From positions 1-64,000 of the IMG/VR virus record IMGVR_UViG_3300023179_006134: a DNA stretch of 64,000 nt; one strand, 5' to 3'. Origin of the DNA: a virus. A program made the position numbers and the translations under genes. Of the stretch, positions 1-9,614 are shown in pieces; the first letter of the stretch is position 1, and each line of letters begins with the position of its first letter. The notes beneath the pieces are model-generated. The model had not been told where the DNA came from, did not search any database, and saw nothing but the letters and a program-made list of their open reading frames with translations.

Positions 1-2184
1 CCAGTTTTGCGATGCGCTTGATTTCTTGAAAAGAATCCACCTCGGCCTAAACCCGGTATAAACGAACGGCCCATCCGAGCTGCCGTTGCCGGTGTAGTTG
101 CCAAAAGAAGAGTACCCGACTACTGGGCTGAATACATACGCCACATAAGTGCGACCAGAAGCATTGATGCTGTTGTCATTGCCAACTGAAAACACTGTGG
201 ATGTGGGAGAAGTATCATTCCAAGCGCCGGAATACGTTCCAGCCGCTGCTGTTGATTCAAGCGCTAAATACTGAGTAGCGCCCAGGCTTCTGTGATAGAC
301 CAACCATCCAGCAGCGTTGCTTCTGCATTTGACCAGAATCAGACTTGGCGCCACACCTAAACCATGTCCCACCGTCGCACCACTTGTGCCATTCCCCGTA
401 TAAGTAACAATCGAAAACCCCGCCGTCGTGTTGGCTCTTACCTGCGACCCACCAGTGATGGAGCCTTGTGTGTTCGTGACTGAGGCAGCGTTGGGATCAC
501 CAATTCCTTTCCAGCACCAGGCGACGTAAGCATCACCGGCAGAACTGTTTGTATCTCTATCTGTATCCAGCAAAGTAAATCCAGTGCTGGTAAAGCTGTT
601 CAGGTTATACCCAACATCATTGGTTTCTGCGCTTGTGGCGTTTGTAAAGATACGCCTATAAGCGCCGCGCACCTGATCAAACACACTGTGCCAACGTGCT
701 TGGCCACGGTTTTTAATCCAGACAAGATCTGGGCTGAACCCGCCCGGCATTGTGATTGTTTTAGTGCCCGATGAACCGTTGTAAGTCACCACATCAAAAA
801 CCGTCGAAGGCTTTGTGACTAATGGGGCGGGCAGGTTTGTAGTGCAGAGCGCCTTGAAACCGCTGGGGGCGGTGTAGGCAAACTGGCGTTGGCCGAAGTT
901 GCAAGTGAAACTAAATCCATTGATGTGTAGCCAAGGAAACCAAGTTTTTGCAGGTAACGACGAAAAAGAAAATGTTGCAGAGCCATTCCTGTAAAATTGC
1001 AGCGTGTTGGCATCAACATTTAAAGCTAGACCAACAACGTCCCCCGACCCGTAAACTGTGTAACCAGACGCACCTTGACTGCTACCGTTGATGTATTTAT
1101 TATTGTCAGCGCCCCAGTTGTAGTTTGTTGCGGTACCAAATGCGGCCAAAGTATTTTCAAGGTCGCAAATGCCTATGCCAGCGCCAGCACCAGTTGAATT
1201 AACCGTAACCTCCCAATACCATTTACCGCTCGACATACCAAAAGTTCCTCGCACCTGAGTGCTTGTACTTGTAATGTCAAGATTTCCGTTGCTAAACGTT
1301 TTTGTGCCGACAGTGTAGTCAACGGAATTCAACGTGCAATAATTTCCCCTCACCTCACCACCCGCACCCGTATCCGTCTGCGCCCCATTAGTGGGAACGT
1401 CTACGAGGCTGTCGTTGCCAGCACCAGCGGTGACGGATAAATTATTCGGGGTGAAGTTGTTCCCGTTGGGACTAGTGTCCTTCCCTAGTGTGGTCGCGGT
1501 GTTGCTGCTGTTATCCGCAAAATCAAGGTGGAAGCCGTTGGTGCCGTAGCTGCCGGTGTATGCCTTGGGGTTCCACACGCCGGTGGTGGCGTCAAACTCG
1601 CCGAAGCTGGTGGGGTCGAGCGCTTGGCCGTCGATGAAGTAGATGTCGGCTAGGTAGCCGTCGAAATAGCTGACATTGGCGTCACCAGTACGCCCTATCG
1701 CATGAACCCTCGCCGCGTTCCAATAGCTGGCAAAACTTGGAGACGGGTTCGTCGAGATACTAAATGCAGTTACCTCTGAGCCGTTAACGTAAAACTTGAA
1801 TCTATTTGATGCTGTACCATTTGTAGAGTCAAAAACAATTAAAAAATGGTACCAAGCAGAGGTGTCTCGAAATACCTGCGTTGTTGTTTTTTGCCAATTA
1901 ATGGTTGGGTTGTTGTAGTCGTAAAAACTTATTGCGTCACTAGAAAATTCACAGTAAAAGCCTTGAGTATTAGAACTGTTCGAAGTAGAAAATACTCGCT
2001 GAGTAGTTCCCAACGTGCTGCGTTTTATCCATGTGGAGATAGTCCAAGTGGTTTGACTTCCAGCAGATGCGGGGGTGCGGGACAAATAAGCCGAGTCTGC
2101 TGAGTTAAATCTGAGACTTCTTCGTATTTCGTGTTGATATTTACCAAATGCAAATAAAGGATGAACTCCACCTGGAATTGTCAT
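1..2184 (-). CDS. Large tail-fibre adhesin with LamG- and SPRY-like domains (partial, runs off left edge)
   Basis: The frame is open without a stop from the ATG at 2184 to base 1, giving 728 residues and no C-terminus. Residues about 25-210 resemble a LamG/concanavalin-like lectin fold (a WTISTWIKR strand, later YFDGYLADIYFIDGQ). Residues about 270-400 resemble a SPRY domain (GKWYWEVTV, then WFPWLHINGF). From about 420 on there are two repeats of the type seen in phage fibres (ITMPGGFSPDLVWIKNR, then FSIVTYTGNGTSGATVGHGL). The start sits one base after the stop of the upstream fibre gene, so the two are probably co-translated. Its likely role is binding a host surface glycan or protein. The first 100 or so codons are AT-rich like the neighbours; the rest is GC-rich with G/C-ending codons, suggesting an acquired tip. 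The domain names are my reading of the sequence, not a search result. Confidence 0.8.
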   Translation of the reverse strand, partial: MTIPGGVHPLFAFGKYQHEIRRSLRFNSADSAYLSRTPASAGSQTTWTISTWIKRSTLGTTQRVFSTSNSSNTQGFYCEFSSDAISFYDYNNPTINWQKTTTQVFRDTSAWYHFLIVFDSTNGTASNRFKFYVNGSEVTAFSISTNPSPSFASYWNAARVHAIGRTGDANVSYFDGYLADIYFIDGQALDPTSFGEFDATTGVWNPKAYTGSYGTNGFHLDFADNSSNTATTLGKDTSPNGNNFTPNNLSVTAGAGNDSLVDVPTNGAQTDTGAGGEVRGNYCTLNSVDYTVGTKTFSNGNLDITSTSTQVRGTFGMSSGKWYWEVTVNSTGAGAGIGICDLENTLAAFGTATNYNWGADNNKYINGSSQGASGYTVYGSGDVVGLALNVDANTLQFYRNGSATFSFSSLPAKTWFPWLHINGFSFTCNFGQRQFAYTAPSGFKALCTTNLPAPLVTKPSTVFDVVTYNGSSGTKTITMPGGFSPDLVWIKNRGQARWHSVFDQVRGAYRRIFTNATSAETNDVGYNLNSFTSTGFTLLDTDRDTNSSAGDAYVAWCWKGIGDPNAASVTNTQGSITGGSQVRANTTAGFSIVTYTGNGTSGATVGHGLGVAPSLILVKCRSNAAGWLVYHRSLGATQYLALESTAAAGTYSGAWNDTSPTSTVFSVGNDNSINASGRTYVAYVFSPVVGYSSFGNYTGNGSSDGPFVYTGFRPRWILFKKSSASQNW

Positions 2185-2185
2185 A

Positions 2186-3136
2186 TTAAATTACTCCACT
2201 TGTATTTGCAAGACTGACAAGAATATTTGCAGGAATACTTGTAAGATTTCTAACTGAATAGGCAAGAGCATTGACTGAATTAGAAGCAATTCCAATGGAT
2301 GGTGCAACACCACCAACAAATCGCCAGAAACTTCCAAATCCAATTGAACGTCCACCAGTAGAGTCCTGTACAATATAGATAACACCACTTTGTCCAGTTG
2401 TCATTCCTGTTGGATTTCCTAAAATATAATTTCCATCAATTGTAAATGTAAAATTATTAGCAGTTGCAAATCCTAAAGTTATGGTAGATGCTGTACCAAC
2501 TGCAACAATATTACTTGCAGAACTTCCGTTTACATAAAAACTTGTTAATCCAACGTTTGTTGTTCCAATGGAAACATTTGATGAAGTATAGATACCTGTT
2601 GCACCTGAAATCCATTGACTGCTTCCTCCTCCACCACCACCAGCGATACTGATATTAACTGTTGTTCCATTGACTGCAAAAGTATTACCCGCACCAATAA
2701 AATTAAGTTGAGTGATACCAGCACCAATTACAGTTCCTGCAGACTGAATACCAATTGCTGTTACAAAGTTCGTGCTTACACCTGTAAGATTTGCACCAGA
2801 ACCACTGAAACTGGTGGCAGTGACTACACCAGATACATTAAGACTTGTAGCAGTTGCAGCACCTAATACAGGAGTTACAAGTGTTGGTGAAATAGCAAAT
2901 ACATTAGCACCAGAACCAGTTTCGTCAGTTAATGCTGTTGCTAAGTTAGCAGAACTAAAAGAACCTAATGATGTTGTTGTATTAACTGATGTGATCGCAC
3001 CAGTTAGATTGGGAATATTAGTTGTTGTGGTTGCAGTACCAGTTACATTACCACTAAAAGATGTTGCAGTTACAATACCTGCAAAACTTGCACCAGTACT
3101 TACATTTCCAACTAGTTGTGCTTTTGTAACAGACAT
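2186..3136 (-). CDS. Tail-fibre protein with GIVTATSFSG-type repeats
   Basis: This 316-residue protein is built from short beta repeats (GIVTATSFSGNVTGT and similar) in its first 150 residues. A glycine run (GGGGGG near residue 170) separates them from a C-terminal domain of about 100 residues with the pattern GQSGVIYIVQDSTGGRSIGF. That domain has a counterpart at the C-terminus of the 1954-residue protein at 35174-41038 (FTIKIDQDSTGSRTVGI). The N-terminal half is close to the 372-residue neighbour upstream, so the two are paralogous modules. A CATAAATA box lies 17-24 bases upstream of the ATG. It is probably a trimeric fibre segment or short fibre; no enzymatic motif is seen. Confidence 0.75.
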   Translation of the reverse strand: MSVTKAQLVGNVSTGASFAGIVTATSFSGNVTGTATTTTNIPNLTGAITSVNTTTSLGSFSSANLATALTDETGSGANVFAISPTLVTPVLGAATATSLNVSGVVTATSFSGSGANLTGVSTNFVTAIGIQSAGTVIGAGITQLNFIGAGNTFAVNGTTVNISIAGGGGGGSSQWISGATGIYTSSNVSIGTTNVGLTSFYVNGSSASNIVAVGTASTITLGFATANNFTFTIDGNYILGNPTGMTTGQSGVIYIVQDSTGGRSIGFGSFWRFVGGVAPSIGIASNSVNALAYSVRNLTSIPANILVSLANTSGVI

Positions 3137-3152
3137 TTTATTGTTTTTTAGT

Positions 3153-3160
3153 TATTTATG
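3153..3160 (-). promoter_or_regulatory. Late-promoter box CATAAATA
   Basis: It matches the T4-type late promoter core TATAAATA at seven of eight bases and lies 17 bases before the start of the fibre gene at 2186-3136. Confidence 0.5.
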
Positions 3161-3167
3161 TATTATT

Positions 3168-4286
3168 TTAGTATAGTCTCAAACTTGTTGAACCAACACC
3201 TACAACAGTGAATGTTAAAGTGTTTCCGGACACTGCAATTTTAACCGGATTCGTGACTCCAATACCACTTGTAAATCCGTTTTGTGATGTTGTAACTCCG
3301 CTTATAAGAGTGTCACCAACAACGTGAAGTTTTGATGTTGGATTTGTGGTTCCAATGCCAAGATTTCCTAAAACATAACCACTTCCAGATATGTTGAGAA
3401 CATCAACAACAGCATAGTTAAAAGGTGCAGCATCTACCCACTGGGAATTAATTCCATTGTCATAGTAAACAAAAATTCTAGCATAATCTGCATTATACCA
3501 TAAATCTCCAGAAGTTGGACCTACCGGAGCTTCCGTTCCGACACTTACTTGAGAACCACCAGAATCACTAACAATATTAAAAGGTGCAGCATCTACCCAT
3601 TGAGAACTATCTCCATCATTATAATAAATAAAAGTTCTTCCAAGATTTGTATTATACCAAAGATTTCCTGAAGATGGTGATGCTGGTGATTCTGTTCCGA
3701 TACTTACTTGAGAACCACCGGAAATACTAATATCAATTTTATTATTAGTTACAAAAAATGTATTTCCAGTACCAATAAAATTGAGTGCCGTAATAATACC
3801 AGTGGTTACAAGATTTCCACCAGAGTAAATACCAATTCCTCTAACACCACCAAGTGCAGTTACGATACCAGATGCATTAATACCTGATGCGTTGATTGTA
3901 ACTCCAGAACCAACAACAACACTTGTAGCAGTTGCACTTCCTAATACAGGAGTTACAAGTGTAGGACTTGTGGCAAATACAGCAGAACCAGAACCAGTCT
4001 CATCAGTTAATGCTGTTGCTAATTGTGCCGATGTAAAGGAACCTAATGATGTTGTGGTGTTATTAGATGTAATAGCACCAGTTAGATTTGGAATATTAGT
4101 CGTTGAGGTTGCTGTACCAGTTAATGCTCCAACAAAACTTGATGCTGTGATAATTCCAGAAACCCTTACATCACCAATTACGTGAAGTTTTGATGTTGGA
4201 TTTGTGGTTCCAATACCAACATTTCTAGTTTCATCAGCAACTGATATTACGGATGCAAGTTGTGATAATTCTCTGGTATTTGCCAT
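3168..4286 (-). CDS. Tail-fibre protein with duplicated DLWYN/WVDAAPF module
   Basis: This 372-residue fibre protein begins MANTRELSQLASVIS, an N-terminus similar to the 1525-residue fibre next door (MAFNRDLSQLANFLD), which suggests a common attachment domain. GIGTTNPTSKLHV strands occur twice, near residues 25 and 315. A module of about 45 residues (SGNLWYNTNLGRTFIYY ... WVDAAPFN) appears twice in tandem around residues 195-285, and a third relative lies in the S74 fibre at 31113-32999. The middle carries the same GIVTA-type repeats as its neighbours. A terminator for the upstream gene and a CATAAATA box precede it, so it is probably an independent late transcript. Confidence 0.75.
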   Translation of the reverse strand: MANTRELSQLASVISVADETRNVGIGTTNPTSKLHVIGDVRVSGIITASSFVGALTGTATSTTNIPNLTGAITSNNTTTSLGSFTSAQLATALTDETGSGSAVFATSPTLVTPVLGSATATSVVVGSGVTINASGINASGIVTALGGVRGIGIYSGGNLVTTGIITALNFIGTGNTFFVTNNKIDISISGGSQVSIGTESPASPSSGNLWYNTNLGRTFIYYNDGDSSQWVDAAPFNIVSDSGGSQVSVGTEAPVGPTSGDLWYNADYARIFVYYDNGINSQWVDAAPFNYAVVDVLNISGSGYVLGNLGIGTTNPTSKLHVVGDTLISGVTTSQNGFTSGIGVTNPVKIAVSGNTLTFTVVGVGSTSLRLY

Positions 4287-4308
4287 TAACTATGTTTTTC
4301 CTATGTCT

Positions 4309-4316
4309 TATTTATG
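4309..4316 (-). promoter_or_regulatory. Late-promoter box CATAAATA
   Basis: The box lies between the terminator at 4317-4344 and the ATG at 4286, about 23 bases before the start. The order terminator, promoter, gene fits one late transcript ending and another beginning. Confidence 0.55.
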
Positions 4317-4344
4317 AAAAAAGGAGGAAGATTTCTCTTCCTCC
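4317..4344 (-). terminator. Rho-independent terminator after the 1525-residue fibre gene
   Basis: On the minus strand, GGAGGAAG and CTTCCTCC form a perfect 8-bp stem around a 6-base loop (AGAAAT), followed directly by six T. It lies 24 bases past the stop of the fibre gene at 4368-8945. Confidence 0.85.
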
Positions 4345-4367
4345 TCTAAATTTAATTTGGACTCAAA

Positions 4368-7300
4368 TTATTTTTTGAGTTCTTCAATTTCTGCCTGAAG
4401 AGCAGCAATTTGAGCACCTTGCTCCTTCACTGCTTCAATCAGAACTCCAATCAGACCATTATAGTTCACGGTCTTGTGAGTATCACCAGTTTGAACCAGT
4501 TGTGGTAAGTGCTCTTCAATTTGTTGAGCAATCACACCAATTGTTTCTTTTCCAGTTTCCTTCCAAGAGAAGTGAACACCCTCAAGTTTAGAAACGAGTT
4601 CGGATGCACTCTCAACCTGTCTGATATTTTCTTTAAGGTTGATATCAGATGTTGCGTTGAAGTCTGTTGCCGTACAAACTCCAGATAGACTTAATGAAGT
4701 TCCCGTTGCAACACCTAATACTGGTGTTACTAGAGTTGGACTTGTAGCAAATACAAGTGCTCCAGAACCAGTTTCGTCACTGATAACACCAGCAAGTTCG
4801 CTTGAAGTGGTTGCTGAGAATGCACTTAACTTATTGCTTGTATATGCAACAGTACCACCTGCACCAAAAGCAACCGAAGAAGCATCAGTACCAGTGAATG
4901 TTAATGTATTTGATGCAGTTAAAGTTTTGCCGTCAGCAATCGTTAAAGTTGCAGATGTTGCTGGGGCAGTAATTGTAACTTTGTTAATGGTAGTTGCATT
5001 AGCAGTACCAAGAGTACTAATACCACTATAATTTACGTTTGTACCACCAAGATTGGTAATAGTTCCATTGGTATAAGTTAATGTTGTTCCACTTAATGTA
5101 GTTGCTGTAGTAACTCCAGTAGCATTAATATTAGTAGCACTCAATGAAGAAACTGTTGATACTCCAGAAGAGTTAATGTTACCTTGTACACCACCATTAG
5201 CAACAATAGCACCAGTAACCGTAAGAGATCCTAGTGTTCCAACAGAAGTGAGTGAAGAATTAACAATACCGGAACCTAATGTTGTAGAAGTAAGAACATC
5301 AGTTCCATTAATCTTGTATGACTTTCCAGTCAAAAGATTCATATGTTCTGATGAAGTCCAAGAATCGGTAGCATCTACCCAATTGAATGTCTTATTTCCC
5401 TGTCCAGATTCAACCGTAATACCACCACCATCAGCAGCAGCATCATTAGCAGCACCAGAAGCAAGAGTAATGTTCTTGTCATCGACAGTTACTGTTGTAG
5501 AATTGACAGTAGTTGTAGTACCATCAATTTGCAGATCACCTTTGATTACAACTAGACCAGTGTTGTCTCCAACAGCAGCAGGGTCAATAGTGATCGTTGC
5601 AGGACCAGAAATTGTATTGGTATTAATACCAATTGCAGAACCTGATGCACCAGTTACAAATTGAGCAGCAGTAACGATACCTGATGCATTTACATTACCA
5701 GTTACGTTTCCAGTGAGTGCTCCGGCAAATGATGTTGCAGAAAGAGTACCAGTAGAAGGATTGAATGAAAGTTTTGTTGTTGATACTTTAGATGATGTAA
5801 TGGTTCCAGTAGTTGTTTGAGTGAGTACTGGGAAGAAACTTTGATTTGTTGTTGTATCATCAGCCACAGTAGAACCAGTACCAGTCAGTCCACTACCATT
5901 ACCAACGAATGATGTTGCAGTAATGATACCAGTTACATTAATATTTGATGTATTAACAAACTCTGAACCATTATATGCAAGAAGGTTTCCTGTTGTAATA
6001 CCAGTAAGTGTAACATCAGTTAGGTCATTTAGACTGCTTACCTGACCAGTTCCGGCACCAAGAGTTGCATAAGACACAAACTCAACAGTATCATTCGCAA
6101 ATGCACCTTCAGAGAGAGTGATTGTAGTACCGTTATTTGCAGTAAATTCTGCAGAAGATAATTTAACACCATTCACAAATACATCAAGGAAGTTTACATT
6201 ATATACAAAACTGAATAATGTTTGATTTGCTGTTGCAGTAAATGTTTGTGTTGTTCTGGTTTGTGGTAATAGGTCATTAAAGGTTTTCCAAGTTACACCC
6301 ACTCCAGTAGAAGCAATAATCTGATTTGCAGCACCAGTAGTATTTCCAATAGAAACATAACCACCAATATTTAAATTGGTGACTGTTGATACTCCAGAAG
6401 AATTAATGTTACCAGTTACGTTTCCAGTGAGTGCTCCAGCAAATGTAGTAGCAGTAATGATACCAGTTGAATTTACATTACCAACATCAAGTTTGATAAG
6501 AGTTCCAACCGATGTGAGTGAAGAATTAACAACGTTTGAACCAAGAGTTGTTGAGGAAAGAACATCAGTTCCATTAATCTTATAAGTCTTACCAGAAGCA
6601 AGATTAAAGTTTTCACTTGACTTTAATGCTGTATTAGTATGATCGTAAGTTAAAGTATTGTCTGGTCCAATTTTAATACCCGCACCATCCGCAAGTATAT
6701 CTGAAGTAGCAGTAGAAGCAATACCAACAACAAAATCGGCAAGTTCTATAGTTGTGGAGTTAACAATAAATTGAGTTCCATCAACAAATAAGTCACCTTT
6801 AATTCTTACGGCACCAGTATTATCACCAACAGCAGCAGGGTCAATGGTGATTGTAGCGGGACCAGAAATTGTATTGGTATTAATTCCAATTGCAGAACCA
6901 GAAGCACCAGTTACAAATTGAGCAGCAGTTACGATACCTGATGCAACAACACTCGTAAGAGAAATGTTATCATCAAGATTAACTGTTACTGTATTAGAAG
7001 CAGCTGAAGATGTTAAGTTGGTTCCACCGGAAATAGTTAAGTTCTCTGATAAGAAATTGATCGTTTCAGTTCCACTGTCACCGGCAACAGTTAATGCGGC
7101 TCCAATCGCAGCAGTACCTGCAGCAGTTAAACGTCCCTTAGCATCAACAGTGAATGTAGGAATTGCTGTGGAAGAACCATAAGAACCAGCGGTAACACCA
7201 GTATCTACAAGATTAAGTGTTACAGTGTTACTTGCTGCGGATGTTGTAATAATTCCAGCAGTGCCAGCAATAGTTAAGTTCTCATTAAGGAAATTAATTG

Positions 7301-8945
7301 TTTCGGTGCCAGAATCACCAGCAACTGTTAAAGCAGCACCAACTGAAGCAGTACCAGCAGCAGTTAAACGTCCTTTTGCATCAACAGTGAATGTTGGGAT
7401 TTGAGTCGAGGAACCATAAGAACCAGAAGAAACACCAGTTGTTGCTAAAGTAAGAGCCAATCCAACGTTAGAAGTACCATTAAATGAAATTGATGAAGCA
7501 GTTGCATCACCACTAATACTGAAATCTCTAGCAGTTTGAAGTTGAGTAGCAGAACTAGCTAAACCAGTTAGATTACCAACAAAACCATTAGTTGCAGTAA
7601 CAATACCAGAAGCATTAATGTTTGTTGCATTTAGTGAAGTAACTGTAGAAACTCCAGAAGAGTTAATGTTTCCTGTTACATTACCAGTAAGATTTCCTGA
7701 GAAACCACTAGTAGCAGTTACAATACCACTTGAATTAACATTACCAACACTTAAGTTAGTAAGAGTTCCAACAGAAGTCAAAGAAGAGTTGATAACTCCA
7801 GAACCAAGAGTTGTTGAAGAAAGAACTTCAGTATTATTAACTTTATAAACTTTACCTGAAGCAATGTTTAAGTTCTCTGAAGAACCTAAGTTGTCTCCAC
7901 TTGCTTCAAATTGGAAAGTTTTATTACCCTCACCAGAGGTAATAGTAATACCAGCACCATCAGCAGCTGCATCATTAGCAGCTCCATCAGCAATTTGAAT
8001 ATTTTTATCATCAACCGTTACAGTTGTTGAGTTAATAGTGGTTGTTGTGCCATCAATTTGTAGGTCACCTTTGATTACAACTAATCCAGTATTATCACCA
8101 ACAGCTGCTGGATCAAGAGTAATAGTTGCAGGACCAGAAATTGTGTTGGTATTAATACCAATTGCAGAACCTGATGCTCCCGTCTTAAATTCAGCAGCCG
8201 TTACGATACCTGATGTATTAATATTAGTTGCAACCAATGAAGAAACTGTAGAAACTCCAGAAGAGTTAATGTTTCCAGTTAGATTACCAACAAAACCAGA
8301 AGTAGCAGTTACAACACCAGAGGCAACAACACTTGTTAAAGAAATGTTTGGATCAAGGTTAACAGTAACAGTATTAGATGCAGCAGATGAAGTTAAGTTG
8401 GTTCCACCAGAGATTGTTAAAGTTTCACTCAAAAGACTGATGTTTTCCGAACCAGAGTCTCCAGCAACTGTTAGAGCAGTACCTACCGATGCAGTACCAG
8501 CAGCAGTTAATCTACCTTTAGAATCAACAGTGAATGTAGCAACTTCTGTTGATGAACCATAAGAACCAGGAGTAACTGTAGTGTTTGCTAATGTTCCGAC
8601 TCCTGTTACATTACCAGTACCATTAAATGAACCACTAGTATATGCTAAGTCTCCAGTGATTGCTATAGTTCTTCCAGTTGCAAGTTGAGTGGCAGAACTG
8701 GCCAAACCAGTTAAAGCACCAACGAAACCATTAGTTGCAGTTACAATGCCTGATGCATTGATGTTTGTTACAGATAAATTACCAGAAACTCTTGCATTAC
8801 CAAGAACATCTAGTTTTGCTGTTGGATTATTTGTACCAATACCCAGTTGTGCTTCAGACTGTGAGGGTATGATATTAACAAAAGTTCCATCAGAATTAAC
8901 GTCTAGAAAATTTGCGAGTTGGGATAAATCTCTGTTAAATGCCAT
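4368..8945 (-). CDS. Long repetitive tail fibre with C-terminal S74 intramolecular chaperone
   Basis: This 1525-residue fibre has an N-terminus like the 372-residue fibre and a long shaft made of three related modules of about 420 residues. Each module carries an ADGAGITI-like strand, then SSENLNIASGKVYKVN, then VINSSLTSVGTL. Around residues 900-960 is a YNVNFLDVFVNGVKL module shared with the 185-residue protein at 9038-9595. The last 93 residues are a peptidase S74 (endosialidase-type) intramolecular chaperone beginning SDINLKENI. Ser1433 and Lys1438 have the five-residue spacing expected of the self-cleavage dyad. In that family the domain helps trimerise the fibre and then cuts itself off. 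The coiled-coil end (IAALQAEIEELKK) fits trimerisation. A late box lies 82 bases upstream, and a terminator follows the stop. Confidence 0.88.
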   Translation of the reverse strand: MAFNRDLSQLANFLDVNSDGTFVNIIPSQSEAQLGIGTNNPTAKLDVLGNARVSGNLSVTNINASGIVTATNGFVGALTGLASSATQLATGRTIAITGDLAYTSGSFNGTGNVTGVGTLANTTVTPGSYGSSTEVATFTVDSKGRLTAAGTASVGTALTVAGDSGSENISLLSETLTISGGTNLTSSAASNTVTVNLDPNISLTSVVASGVVTATSGFVGNLTGNINSSGVSTVSSLVATNINTSGIVTAAEFKTGASGSAIGINTNTISGPATITLDPAAVGDNTGLVVIKGDLQIDGTTTTINSTTVTVDDKNIQIADGAANDAAADGAGITITSGEGNKTFQFEASGDNLGSSENLNIASGKVYKVNNTEVLSSTTLGSGVINSSLTSVGTLTNLSVGNVNSSGIVTATSGFSGNLTGNVTGNINSSGVSTVTSLNATNINASGIVTATNGFVGNLTGLASSATQLQTARDFSISGDATASSISFNGTSNVGLALTLATTGVSSGSYGSSTQIPTFTVDAKGRLTAAGTASVGAALTVAGDSGTETINFLNENLTIAGTAGIITTSAASNTVTLNLVDTGVTAGSYGSSTAIPTFTVDAKGRLTAAGTAAIGAALTVAGDSGTETINFLSENLTISGGTNLTSSAASNTVTVNLDDNISLTSVVASGIVTAAQFVTGASGSAIGINTNTISGPATITIDPAAVGDNTGAVRIKGDLFVDGTQFIVNSTTIELADFVVGIASTATSDILADGAGIKIGPDNTLTYDHTNTALKSSENFNLASGKTYKINGTDVLSSTTLGSNVVNSSLTSVGTLIKLDVGNVNSTGIITATTFAGALTGNVTGNINSSGVSTVTNLNIGGYVSIGNTTGAANQIIASTGVGVTWKTFNDLLPQTRTTQTFTATANQTLFSFVYNVNFLDVFVNGVKLSSAEFTANNGTTITLSEGAFANDTVEFVSYATLGAGTGQVSSLNDLTDVTLTGITTGNLLAYNGSEFVNTSNINVTGIITATSFVGNGSGLTGTGSTVADDTTTNQSFFPVLTQTTTGTITSSKVSTTKLSFNPSTGTLSATSFAGALTGNVTGNVNASGIVTAAQFVTGASGSAIGINTNTISGPATITIDPAAVGDNTGLVVIKGDLQIDGTTTTVNSTTVTVDDKNITLASGAANDAAADGGGITVESGQGNKTFNWVDATDSWTSSEHMNLLTGKSYKINGTDVLTSTTLGSGIVNSSLTSVGTLGSLTVTGAIVANGGVQGNINSSGVSTVSSLSATNINATGVTTATTLSGTTLTYTNGTITNLGGTNVNYSGISTLGTANATTINKVTITAPATSATLTIADGKTLTASNTLTFTGTDASSVAFGAGGTVAYTSNKLSAFSATTSSELAGVISDETGSGALVFATSPTLVTPVLGVATGTSLSLSGVCTATDFNATSDINLKENIRQVESASELVSKLEGVHFSWKETGKETIGVIAQQIEEHLPQLVQTGDTHKTVNYNGLIGVLIEAVKEQGAQIAALQAEIEELKK
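5250..5690. repeat. Shaft module repeat, copy A
   Basis: This is one of three diverged direct DNA repeats within the long fibre gene, with a period of about 1.26-1.27 kb. The best conserved part, about 5521-5690, is nearly identical to segments near 6776 and 8050. Outer limits are approximate. Confidence 0.7.
6510..6950. repeat. Shaft module repeat, copy B
   Basis: Second copy of the repeat. It differs most from A and C in its middle, where the protein reads ELADFVVGIAST instead of the DDKNIT/DDKNIQ form. Confidence 0.65.
7775..8215. repeat. Shaft module repeat, copy C
   Basis: Third copy of the repeat. Its part about 8053-8215 matches copy A closely, including the stretch encoding ISGPATITLDPAAVGDNTGL. 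Confidence 0.7.
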
Positions 8946-9026
8946 GGTTTTAAGTGTTAAAGATAGGAAAAATTGTTTACATTACGTTTCTACCATCTTC
9001 GTGACTAGCACTAGGCATCGTATGAT

Positions 9027-9034
9027 TATTTATA
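9027..9034 (-). promoter_or_regulatory. Late-promoter box TATAAATA
   Basis: A perfect T4-type late promoter core lies four bases past the stop of the 185-residue gene and 82 bases before the ATG of the long S74 fibre, which it probably drives. Confidence 0.6.
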
Positions 9035-9037
9035 AAT

Positions 9038-9595
9038 TCACCAACTTTCTAAAGCAATTCTTTTCCAAGTATTTGGAGAAACACAAACATAAAAATAAGA
9101 AGAATTGTATGCCGTTTGTCCAGGAATTCCTGATGATGTTGAAGTTGGTGGTGCAGCAATCATATTTGGGGCGATTCCCGTTGCTGATGTATTATATGCA
9201 AGGATATCTACAGATTCTCCACCAAAACAAGATTCATTTAAAATGATTGAAGTTCCATTTGATGCAGTATATTCACTTTCAGTTAAACGAATACCATTAA
9301 TAAAAACATCAACAAATCCTACATTATAATTAACAGCAAATACTGTTTGATTTGTAACTGCAGTTGTTGTGTAAGAATTTCTGAGTGTAGATAAATTTCC
9401 CCAACTAACACCGATTCCCGTTGAAATAAGATACTGCCCATTTGTGCCAGTTGTTCCTCCGGCACTCACTGTTTTGTTTATAACAATATCACTAAAAGAT
9501 GAAATCCCTACAACTGACAGTGTTGTTTGATTTTCACTATAAGAAGCAATTCCTACATTTAATCTTGGTAACCGACCACTGACTAACTTTGCCAT
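9038..9595 (-). CDS. Small fibre or fibre-associated protein with FVDVFINGIRL module
   Basis: This 185-residue protein has a short GIASYSENQTTLSVVGI repeat-like start. A beta module at about residues 75-145 (NYNVGFVDVFINGIRL ... NGTSIILN) also occurs once inside the 1525-residue fibre. The C-terminal 40 residues include PGQTAYNSSYFYVCVSPNTWKRI, a short ending common in phage fibre proteins. It lies in the string of fibre genes between 9615 and 8945. No catalytic motif is seen, and a fibre-tip or connector role is inference. Confidence 0.7.
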   Translation of the reverse strand: MAKLVSGRLPRLNVGIASYSENQTTLSVVGISSFSDIVINKTVSAGGTTGTNGQYLISTGIGVSWGNLSTLRNSYTTTAVTNQTVFAVNYNVGFVDVFINGIRLTESEYTASNGTSIILNESCFGGESVDILAYNTSATGIAPNMIAAPPTSTSSGIPGQTAYNSSYFYVCVSPNTWKRIALESW

Positions 9596-9614
9596 TTATT
9601 TTATTTCTCTCTCT

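Noticed and set aside
4639-8562. Several plus-strand open frames of 70-175 residues opposite the long fibre
   Set aside because: They repeat with the fibre modules and read as Val/Pro/Glu-rich strings, the antisense of Thr/Gly/Asn codons. They are shadows.
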